The notes under the pieces were generated by a model. It was given only the letters and a program-made list of their open reading frames with translations. It searched no databases and was not told the origin of the DNA. Source: Peptococcaceae bacterium BRH_c8a (GTDB taxonomy: Bacteria; Bacillota; Desulfotomaculia; Desulfotomaculales; Desulfallaceae). Taken from it: 64,000 nucleotides of DNA. The stretch spans positions 24,607 to 88,606 of the forward strand of contig LADP01000015.1 in the NCBI GenBank assembly GCA_000961575.1. Reading direction: 5' to 3'. This document shows positions 35,961-43,887 of the stretch, piece by piece. How positions within the stretch are numbered: the first letter of the stretch is position 1; every line of letters begins with the position of its first letter. The translations under genes and the position numbers were made by a program.

Positions 35961-37790
35961 ATGTGTGGAATAGTTGGTTACCTGGGCCAGCGCCAAGCCG
36001 CGCCCATCCTGCTGGAAGGATTGCAGCGCCTGGAATACCGTGGCTACGACTCCGCCGGGGTCGCCGTCATAGAAAACAACGCCATTAGGCTGGATAAGAA
36101 AGTGGGTAAACTGGTTAACCTGCGTGAAAAGCTAAACGGTTCCATGCCCCAGTCCACCGTGGGCATCGGACACACCCGCTGGGCCACCCACGGGAAACCC
36201 AGCGACAGAAATGCTCACCCGCACCTGGACTGCTCGGGTCGCTTTGCGGTGGTGCACAACGGGATTATCGAAAATTACATCACCCTGCGGGAATGGCTTA
36301 TTTCCAAGGGGCACCAGTTCCGCTCCGAAACCGACACCGAGGTGTTGCCGCACCTGGTGGAGCAGTTATACAACGGCGATCTGGTTGAAACCATGCTGCG
36401 AGTGGTCAAGAAAGTAGACGGCTCCTTCGCCGCCGTGGCTCTGGCCTTGGATGAACCGGGTCGACTGGTGGCCGCCCGCCAGGACAGCCCGCTTGTGGTG
36501 GGCTTGGGCGAGGGGGAGAACTTCCTGGCCTCGGACATCCCGGCACTCTTGAGCCACACCCGACAGACCTACATCCTGGAAGACGGTGAATTTGCCGTGT
36601 TGACCCGGGAGCGGGTGGAAGTACTGGATCGCGGCGGCAGCCGGGTGGATAAAAAAATCTTTCACGTTAAATGGGAAGCCGCCCAGGCCGAAAAAGACGG
36701 CTACGCCCACTTTATGCTCAAAGAAATTCACGAACAGCCCCGGGCGCTGCGGGAAACCCTGGGCGGGCGCATCGCCCCGGACGGCAGCGGCGTGGTGCTG
36801 GATGAACTGAACATCCCGGAGCAGCAGATCCAGGACATCAACAAAATCTTCATTACCGCCTGCGGTACCGCCTTCCACGCCGGCGTGGTGGGAAAATACA
36901 TTATCGAAGACCTGGCCCGGGTGCCGGTGGAAGTGGATATTGCCTCGGAATTTCGCTACCGGAACCCCCTGGTGGACGATAAAACTCTGGTCATCGTAAT
37001 CAGCCAGAGCGGCGAGACCGCCGACACCCTGGCGGCGCTGCGGGAAGCCCGGCGTAAGGGCGCCCGGGTGGTGGCGGTGACCAACGTGGTGGACAGTTCA
37101 GTAGCCCGGGAGGCCGATGACGTAATATACACCCACGCCGGCCCGGAAATCGCCGTGGCCTCCACCAAGGCTTACTCCACCCAGCTAATCTGCATGTACC
37201 TGCTGGGGCTATACCTGGCCCAAAAGCGCGGTACCCTGTCGGCGGAAGAAACCGCCCGTATTGTGGGTCAGTTAAAGAAACTGCCGGAGAAAGTCAGCGC
37301 CGTGCTGGAAAACGGCAAAGAGATTAAGGACTTCGTGCGGCGGCACGTCGACTGCCCCAGCTTCTTTTTCATCGGCCGGGGCGTGGACTACGCCGTAGCC
37401 ATGGAAGGCTCCCTGAAGCTAAAGGAGATCTCCTACATCCATGCCGAGGCCTACGCCGCCGGTGAACTAAAGCACGGCACCTTGGCCCTGATTGTGGAAG
37501 GCGTGCCCGTGGTGGCTCTGGCTACCCAGGAAACCCTGTTTGAAAAAACGGTCAGTAACATTAAGGAAGTAAAGGCCCGGGAAGCCACCGTGCTGGCCCT
37601 GGCACCACATACCTTGGACGAGGTGGCCAAAGTGGCCGACGAGGTTATCTATATACCGCAAACCCACCCTGCATTAACCCCTGTGCTGGCGGTGGTACCA
37701 CTGCAATTGCTGGCTTATCATATGGCCGTGGCCCGGGGTTGTGATGTGGATCAGCCACGGAATTTGGCCAAGAGCGTGACAGTGGAATAA
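35961..37790 (+). CDS. glmS: Glutamine-fructose-6-phosphate aminotransferase (isomerising)
   Basis: GlmS (609 aa) makes glucosamine-6-phosphate. The processed N-terminal Cys nucleophile is in MCGIVGYLGQ; the glutaminase domain (1-240) has HTRWATHGKPS; two SIS domains follow (about 290-420 and 460-590) with SQSGETADTLAALREA and the C-terminal tail DVDQPRNLAKSVTVE. That tail and the following bases form the attachment site recognised by TnsD in Tn7. ATG 35961 follows GGAGG. The Tn7-like element begins shortly after the stop, leaving the gene intact. Confidence 0.97.
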   Translation: MCGIVGYLGQRQAAPILLEGLQRLEYRGYDSAGVAVIENNAIRLDKKVGKLVNLREKLNGSMPQSTVGIGHTRWATHGKPSDRNAHPHLDCSGRFAVVHNGIIENYITLREWLISKGHQFRSETDTEVLPHLVEQLYNGDLVETMLRVVKKVDGSFAAVALALDEPGRLVAARQDSPLVVGLGEGENFLASDIPALLSHTRQTYILEDGEFAVLTRERVEVLDRGGSRVDKKIFHVKWEAAQAEKDGYAHFMLKEIHEQPRALRETLGGRIAPDGSGVVLDELNIPEQQIQDINKIFITACGTAFHAGVVGKYIIEDLARVPVEVDIASEFRYRNPLVDDKTLVIVISQSGETADTLAALREARRKGARVVAVTNVVDSSVAREADDVIYTHAGPEIAVASTKAYSTQLICMYLLGLYLAQKRGTLSAEETARIVGQLKKLPEKVSAVLENGKEIKDFVRRHVDCPSFFFIGRGVDYAVAMEGSLKLKEISYIHAEAYAAGELKHGTLALIVEGVPVVALATQETLFEKTVSNIKEVKAREATVLALAPHTLDEVAKVADEVIYIPQTHPALTPVLAVVPLQLLAYHMAVARGCDVDQPRNLAKSVTVE

Positions 37791-37811
37791 AGTTTGAATT
37801 AAAATTTTTGC

Positions 37812-37882
37812 TGTTTGTCGTGAGAAAATAAAGTTGTACACTGAAAAATAATGTTGTACACCAGAAACTAAAGTTGTACACT
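37812..37882 (+). repeat. Tn7-like right end: three 20-bp TnsB-site-like repeats
   Basis: AGAAAATAAAGTTGTACACT (37823), GAAAAATAATGTTGTACACC (37843) and AGAAACTAAAGTTGTACACT (37863) are direct repeats with exact 20-bp period. Candidate terminal TGT trinucleotides are at 37812 and 37816. Abutting ~20-22-bp TnsB sites are the normal make-up of a Tn7 right end. Confidence 0.85.
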
Positions 37883-37940
37883 GGGGCCAGTTAGATGGCT
37901 AAATATTAAATAATATATGTAGAATGTTACTTAGAAGCTA

Positions 37941-37967
37941 AAGAGGCCTAAAACGGCCTCTTTTTTT
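37941..37967 (+). terminator. Intrinsic terminator inside the transposon end
   Basis: AGAGGCC-TAAAAC-GGCCTCT followed by seven T. It reads in the glmS direction and would stop host readthrough from glmS shortly after the element begins. Confidence 0.85.
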
Positions 37968-38240
37968 AGCAGCATTCAGCAGGATCAGTTGTACCATGAA
38001 CTGTCAGTAATTGTATAAATAGTTGTCTATAGTTTTTGACCGTACAGTTGTAAGTGATAATTTTTATAAATAGTGTTCACCGATATGGTACAATCGCTAA
38101 GTCAGTTGTTCATAATATTTGAGAAACGGTTGGAGCAATACCTTTAAACTGTAACCAACGCTCATAATATAATAAGGAACTATGTTCTCATTGCCGTATG
38201 AATTAGCTAGGGCCCACATAATACAAATAAGTGGTACAGC
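37968..38240. other. AT-rich non-coding stretch, possible extra TnsB-like motifs
   Basis: No gene is visible. Loose AGTTGT matches at 37987 (AGTTGTACC), 38021 and 38046 resemble the terminal repeat core but are irregularly spaced. The 3' end of the hsdR transcript also falls here. Confidence 0.4.
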
Positions 38241-41147
38241 TTAATAATACATCTCTATGTAGCTGTAAGCTTTATTTAATAAGTCTTTGTCCTTGATTTT
38301 GTATTTTACCCATACTACTGAATTCAAAGCTTTTTTGACCTCTTGTTTTCCTGTAGATGTATCCTGCCATCCATCAAAACGCACAATTTTAACAATTCCA
38401 TCAATGTCCTTAACAATGCGTTCAACTATTATTGGCGTATTCTTGTTTTTCACGCTATTAAATAGTTCTGTGAGAGCTGCTTTACCTTTATCAATTTCTT
38501 CTTCGGGTACAGTTTCTTTTTCCGCTTCAGCTGCATCCTTTGCAAGCTCGAGAAGTCTTTTTAAAAACTCTATACTTGTAATTAAGCCTTGTTCATGTTT
38601 TTCTCTTAGTTCTTCGAGCCTTTCGCCCAACATGGTAAATTTTGGATTATTCCCATGCGCCTGGATTCGCGCAACAAGATTGATTTGAATTCTTTTGGCT
38701 GCTTTAACTGGATCCTTACGCCCTTCAAGATATTCATCGATTATATCCGCATCAAGACGTAGAATATCTAAGTCATCGTGTACTTTTTCAACTTTTACAT
38801 TTTCATGTACCAGTTCAATCGTTTTTGCTCCAAGGGCCGCCCAAATTAGCGCCCCTCTGTTATCTGTAGGCTTTACGGACTCATAGACTTTCGTGAGCCA
38901 CAAATAATCAGATTTATATGGAGCTAAAAATTGGTCCGGAGAAAGAGCATCCCAAGCGCGATTGAGCACACGATAATCTGCCCCAAATTGGTCTTTCTCT
39001 TTGTTAGTAGGTAGACATTCTTGTGCTGCAACAAGCCCTTCCCATCCTTCAACAGTGCGATCAACACCGTGGAAATACCCTAAACACTTTTTAACAAATT
39101 TTGGTAACCCCTTTTTAACTTCATCAATATTTGTGATTACCTTTTGCACATTCTTTTCATCAAAATCAAGAGCGTTTGCGACGTCGTCAAATATTCCTAT
39201 ATAATCAACAATCAGTCCGTGCGTCTTTTCCTGACCAAATACGCGATTTGTGCGGCATATTGCCTGTAAAAGTGTGTGATCTTTCATAGGCTTATCAAGA
39301 TACATGGCTTGGAGAATAGGCGCGTCAAAACCTGTTAATAGCTTTGATGTAACGATTACTAATTTAAGAGGGCTGTCTTTTTCACGAAAGTAGTCAAGAA
39401 GTTTGGCTTCTACATCACGGTCGCGGCGATAAGCTTTGTACTTGTCTTCTTTGTCATTGTTAGTGTCCATTACAATAGTTGTTGCTTCTTCACCAAGCAA
39501 TTGACCAAGTTCTTGTTTATAAAGCAAGCAACACTCACGGTCATAACAAACAACTTGTCCTTTAAAGCCATTTGGCTCAATTTTTTCCTTAAAATGTTTT
39601 GCAATATGCTCGCATACTTTTTTTATTCTGTCCGTCGATTTCATGACTGCTTCAAGTTTAACACGACGTGCAAGCTCGGCCTTTTCCAGCTTGGTTAAGT
39701 CTTTTGTTAGCTGTTCAAAAGCTTTATCAACAACATCTTGATTTATATGTAAATCAACAGGAACAGCTTCAAAATGAAGTGGCAAAGTTGCTTTATCTCT
39801 TATAGAATCAGAGAATGAATAACGACTCATGTAACCGGATTTATCTTCAACTGCACCAAATGTATAGAATGTGTTTTTGTCGGTTCGGTTAATAGGAGTA
39901 CCAGTCAAACCAAAGAAAAATGCATTTGGGAGAGCTGTACGCATTTTTTCACCAAGGTCACCTTCTTGGGTTCTGTGTGCCTCATCTACCATTAAAATAA
40001 TATTATCTCGCTGGTTAAGAACGCTATCAACCTCACCAAACTTAAATATCGTTGTGATGAGAATTTTTCTCATATCGCCTTTAAAGAAGTTCACAAGGTC
40101 TTCTTTGCTGCTTGCACTGGCCATGTTTGGTATGTCTGACGCATTAAATGTTGCAGTAATCTGTGTTTCAAGGTCAATACGGTCATCCACGATTACAACA
40201 GTTGGGTTTTTCAGTTCGGGAGTCATGCGCAATTTTTGTGCGGCAAATACCATTAGCAGTGATTTGCCACTGCCCTGAAAATGCCAGATAAGACCTTTTC
40301 TCGGGTATCCCGCTTTTACACGTTCAACAATGAGATTTGCACCTTCAAACTGCTGATAGCGGCAAATAATTTTATATTTCCGGTATCTTTTATCCGTAGC
40401 GAATATAGTGAAGAATTGGAAAATATCCATTATTATTTCAGGTTTTATCATTGATAAGACACTACGTTGTACATCAACAAGTTTACCTTCTGATTTATTT
40501 TCGGCAGTGTGCCAGGGTCCCCAAAGGTTTATGGGCATGCCAACAGACCCGTAACGATAGCACTTTCCTTCGGATGCAAAATTAAAAACATTTGTTACAA
40601 ACATTTGAGGTATGCTCTTCTCATATGCAGAAATGTCTCCAGCACCATCCATCCAGGTAATAGCATTTCTGGTTGGAGTTTTAAGCTCACCGATAGCAAT
40701 AGGGAATCCGTTAATAAGCAGTACTATATCCAGCCTTTTGCCGCCATCTTCCTTAGGGAAAACCCACTGATTGGTGACAACATACTCGTTAAGAGCAAGG
40801 TTTTCCTTTGTAAGGGTACCAAAAAAACGAATAGGAATCATTCTGCCGTCCTTACCAAACGGATATGAATTCTCTTCGAAAATCATTTTTTTAAAGATTT
40901 CATTTTGCGTGACTAAGTTGTGGGGCTGCACAGTTAGAATTAACGTACGAAGCTTGTAAATCACCTCATCTGCACGTGAAGGATCCTCAGTTATTTCAGG
41001 GTTGAGGCGAATAAGGGCTTCTCGCACCATAGGTTCAACCATAACATCTGAATGTTGGCGTGGAAGCTCTTCTGAGGGAAAGTATTTCCAGCCGTTTTTA
41101 CTTATACTTTCAATCATCATTTTTTCAAGATCATTTTCAGTGAACAT
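38241..41147 (-). CDS. hsdR: Type I restriction enzyme subunit R
   Basis: HsdR (968 aa) is the ATP-dependent DNA translocase and nuclease of a type I RM complex. The N-terminal PD-(D/E)xK nuclease shows GFPIAIGELKTPTRNA (E-x-K near residue 155), then helicase motifs: GSGKSLLM (Walker A), VDEAHRTQEG (DEAH), GLTGTPINRTDK (III), and SKLLTGFDAP and QAICRTNRVF (V/VI). A C-terminal helical region follows. I use ATG 41147 (MFTENDLEK), seven bases after GGAGGTAA, rather than TTG 41162. It is last in the minus-strand RM operon, 22 bp after hsdM-S. Confidence 0.94.
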   Translation of the reverse strand: MFTENDLEKMMIESISKNGWKYFPSEELPRQHSDVMVEPMVREALIRLNPEITEDPSRADEVIYKLRTLILTVQPHNLVTQNEIFKKMIFEENSYPFGKDGRMIPIRFFGTLTKENLALNEYVVTNQWVFPKEDGGKRLDIVLLINGFPIAIGELKTPTRNAITWMDGAGDISAYEKSIPQMFVTNVFNFASEGKCYRYGSVGMPINLWGPWHTAENKSEGKLVDVQRSVLSMIKPEIIMDIFQFFTIFATDKRYRKYKIICRYQQFEGANLIVERVKAGYPRKGLIWHFQGSGKSLLMVFAAQKLRMTPELKNPTVVIVDDRIDLETQITATFNASDIPNMASASSKEDLVNFFKGDMRKILITTIFKFGEVDSVLNQRDNIILMVDEAHRTQEGDLGEKMRTALPNAFFFGLTGTPINRTDKNTFYTFGAVEDKSGYMSRYSFSDSIRDKATLPLHFEAVPVDLHINQDVVDKAFEQLTKDLTKLEKAELARRVKLEAVMKSTDRIKKVCEHIAKHFKEKIEPNGFKGQVVCYDRECCLLYKQELGQLLGEEATTIVMDTNNDKEDKYKAYRRDRDVEAKLLDYFREKDSPLKLVIVTSKLLTGFDAPILQAMYLDKPMKDHTLLQAICRTNRVFGQEKTHGLIVDYIGIFDDVANALDFDEKNVQKVITNIDEVKKGLPKFVKKCLGYFHGVDRTVEGWEGLVAAQECLPTNKEKDQFGADYRVLNRAWDALSPDQFLAPYKSDYLWLTKVYESVKPTDNRGALIWAALGAKTIELVHENVKVEKVHDDLDILRLDADIIDEYLEGRKDPVKAAKRIQINLVARIQAHGNNPKFTMLGERLEELREKHEQGLITSIEFLKRLLELAKDAAEAEKETVPEEEIDKGKAALTELFNSVKNKNTPIIVERIVKDIDGIVKIVRFDGWQDTSTGKQEVKKALNSVVWVKYKIKDKDLLNKAYSYIEMYY

Positions 41148-41169
41148 TGATGTTACCTCCAAAATAGTT

Positions 41170-43887
41170 TTATCCGATATATTGTTTCATGAGGGATTTA
41201 ACTGTATTTTCAAGGTTTAAAATAGTTTGTTGCAGTTTTAATTTTGATTTATCGATCTGCTGTAGAAAATCTACGAACCGATTTTGAAGCTGTAAAGGCG
41301 GAATTGCAAGCTGGAGATTTTTAATTATAGTAAGATTGAGGCCGTTCATTATTGCTCCCTTGGTTTGTGCATGAAGTTGTTCTAGGACAACCGGGTGCTG
41401 CTGAAATGCATAACAGATAAAATTGGGATTGACAACACCTTTATCCAACGTCAAGCAAGCAAGGTGCTTGGTATTAATCGCTTTTGGAAAGTTTTCTGGA
41501 ATAACAGCTGAGCGTCCTACAGTCCCCATGATAGTTATAATTACGTCGCCAGAATGTACGGTGTACCTTTTTAATTGCTCATATTTCTCTTCCGTTATGT
41601 ATCTCATACGATTGTATGTGAAATGATTTTCTACTGCGTTATCAATACCAAGAACAAAAACACCACTGTCTACAAATTCAGAATGACGTAGAGCACTTCC
41701 AAAAGGGCCTGACCTAATACTACCCGGTCGTTTTTTAACAATGTCTATGATTTTCTTTATGGGCCAGTTAACATTTTCTTTGGTATCAGTACTAAACATC
41801 TCGATAAATTGGGCCTTTACAAGATCATCGGTTAAAGAGGGTAGTTTTTTATAAGCCCCCTTAGCATCATAAGCTGCCCAAAGCAATTCTGAAAAACGTT
41901 TTTGCTCGTCCATTGTAGGTAGATCAAACTCAAAATCTTTTAATTGGCTCCATTTGATTCTTCTGGTAAGTGATCCAGTCGAGTTTGCGACAATGAAATC
42001 CCATAGTTTTTTACTATAAAGAACAGCTATTAAGAACCCATCAGAAATCATATTGGGTTTTTCCCGGATAGTTAAAATATCCGCTGAACAGACACCCTCA
42101 AAATTTGCACGGGGTGCTCTTTCCCTAAAATCACTTCCATATAAGCTTCGGCGAACCAAAAGATAATCTCCAGACTTAAATGCTTTTTGAGCAGATTTTA
42201 TTTTTTTTGCAGATGCTTTCCTACTTATCCTAAAGTCAAAACCATCTATACAATCCGAACCAATATACCACTCATACTCTGAAGATGATGGATCGCTTAC
42301 ACGGACGGAATACTCTTCTGCAACATCTCCAAGCTTAACTTTTTTCCAATTTAATCGATCCATATGGGGCAGTACAGTAGCGGCCTCCAAGTTTTTTCTT
42401 TCTTTGTATATTACCCCTGGAAGAGCGCGAAGGGTTTCTTGTAGTTTATCTGAACTATCGATGTAGTCTTGGATAAATGCCAACAACTGAACCGTATCGT
42501 CGTATATAACTTCAGCATCGTCATTCTCACGGACATATAGCTTAATATTCAGGTTTCCATTATTAGACAATACATCGTCGATGGGAACAAATTTTGAAAA
42601 ACCGGGGAAGTCAGAATCACTGTTATATGCATTTGCTATTTTTTGTATATCTTCTGGGTACAAATATGACTGTGTCTTTTCTTTATGTAGGCATTTTTCT
42701 GCTTCAATAAAAATAATACGCCCTTTGCGATTAAACCGTTTAGTCATCCGGCAAATTAGAATACAAGATTCAAGTCCGGAGTTATAGAACAGATGCCTGC
42801 CAAGTCCTATTACCGCTTCAATACAATCTGACTTAACAATTTCACGGCGAATATCTTGTTCCTCTGTACGGTTAAGAACACCGTGAGGCAAAAGAATGGC
42901 GCATCTTCCTGTCTGTTGTTTTAAGCTTTTAAGTATATGCTGAATAAAAGCGTAATCGGCCCTAGACTGTGGTGGTGTACCAAAGGAGTTTCTGCCGAAT
43001 TTATCAGATGAAAAAGATTCGCGATCCCACTGCTTAATAGAGTATGGCGGGTTAGCAAGCACCAAGTCGAACTGCATAAGCTGACCGTTTTCGATAAAAG
43101 CGGGATTTTTCAATGTATCATCGTTGATAATGTTAAAATCCTTTACGCCATGAAGGAATAGATTCATTCGGCCAATAGCAGATGTAAGTGCATTAATTTC
43201 CTGACCATATATTTTTACATTTCTCCATTCAAAGCCCTGTTGCTTCAAATAGGCGATAGAGGATATAAGCATTCCAGCACTGCCGCAAGTAGGGTCATAA
43301 ATGCTTTCACCGGATTGTGGTTTTAACATTTCCGTCATAAGATGGACAACGGTACGATTGGTATAAAATTCTTGAGCAGTATGGCCGCTATCATCAGCAA
43401 ACTGTTTAATTAAATACTCATAGCCTTGGCCAAGTTCATCTTCAGGACAGTTTTCCATCGAAAGTGTTTTGGTGGATAAATGTTCAATCAGATCTTTAAG
43501 TAACTCGTCTGGTAAACGGTTTTTGTTCGTCCAAGCACCGTCGCCAAAAACGCCATGCAGTTTTTCAACATTTGCTCTTTCAATGGCGCGAAAGGCATTG
43601 ACGATTGCGACACCAACGTTTTCGGATACGGAGCGAACATCTTTCCAATGATAACCTTTTGGAACGATGAATCTATGGTTTTCTTCCCATTCAAGGGCCT
43701 CTTCATCATCGTCATACTCTTTTAAAATTTCGGCACATTCCTCGTCATAGACATCACAAATGCGTTTGAAAAACATAAGTGGAAAAATATATTGTTTATA
43801 TGCTCCTGCATCAATATGGGTGCGAAGGAGGACAGCAGAATCCCAGAGATATGATTTTAACTCATCGAGGGTAATACAATTACTCAT
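41170..43887 (-). CDS. Type I RM fused methyltransferase-specificity subunit (HsdM-HsdS)
   Basis: The N-terminal part (about 1-490) is an HsdM with N-terminal helical domain, SAM motif DPTCGSAGM and catalytic NPPYSIKQWDRE, i.e. N6-adenine methyltransferase. The C-terminal part (about 500-905) is an HsdS with two target recognition domains, each followed by a coiled helix (LPTMDEQKRFSELL; IPPLQLQNRFVDFLQQ). Fusion of M and S gives a single chain that would recognise a split site. Start chosen at ATG 43887 (MSNCITLDELK), about eight bases after AAGGGGG; it lies 8 bp inside the preceding gene. It sits beside another complete HsdM, so the locus has two different M domains. Confidence 0.9.
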   Translation of the reverse strand: MSNCITLDELKSYLWDSAVLLRTHIDAGAYKQYIFPLMFFKRICDVYDEECAEILKEYDDDEEALEWEENHRFIVPKGYHWKDVRSVSENVGVAIVNAFRAIERANVEKLHGVFGDGAWTNKNRLPDELLKDLIEHLSTKTLSMENCPEDELGQGYEYLIKQFADDSGHTAQEFYTNRTVVHLMTEMLKPQSGESIYDPTCGSAGMLISSIAYLKQQGFEWRNVKIYGQEINALTSAIGRMNLFLHGVKDFNIINDDTLKNPAFIENGQLMQFDLVLANPPYSIKQWDRESFSSDKFGRNSFGTPPQSRADYAFIQHILKSLKQQTGRCAILLPHGVLNRTEEQDIRREIVKSDCIEAVIGLGRHLFYNSGLESCILICRMTKRFNRKGRIIFIEAEKCLHKEKTQSYLYPEDIQKIANAYNSDSDFPGFSKFVPIDDVLSNNGNLNIKLYVRENDDAEVIYDDTVQLLAFIQDYIDSSDKLQETLRALPGVIYKERKNLEAATVLPHMDRLNWKKVKLGDVAEEYSVRVSDPSSSEYEWYIGSDCIDGFDFRISRKASAKKIKSAQKAFKSGDYLLVRRSLYGSDFRERAPRANFEGVCSADILTIREKPNMISDGFLIAVLYSKKLWDFIVANSTGSLTRRIKWSQLKDFEFDLPTMDEQKRFSELLWAAYDAKGAYKKLPSLTDDLVKAQFIEMFSTDTKENVNWPIKKIIDIVKKRPGSIRSGPFGSALRHSEFVDSGVFVLGIDNAVENHFTYNRMRYITEEKYEQLKRYTVHSGDVIITIMGTVGRSAVIPENFPKAINTKHLACLTLDKGVVNPNFICYAFQQHPVVLEQLHAQTKGAIMNGLNLTIIKNLQLAIPPLQLQNRFVDFLQQIDKSKLKLQQTILNLENTVKSLMKQYIG

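Noticed and set aside
37985-38055. Additional TnsB sites from AGTTGT matches
   Set aside because: Only the short core matches and spacing is irregular (about 34 and 25 bp); kept as a remark, not as sites.
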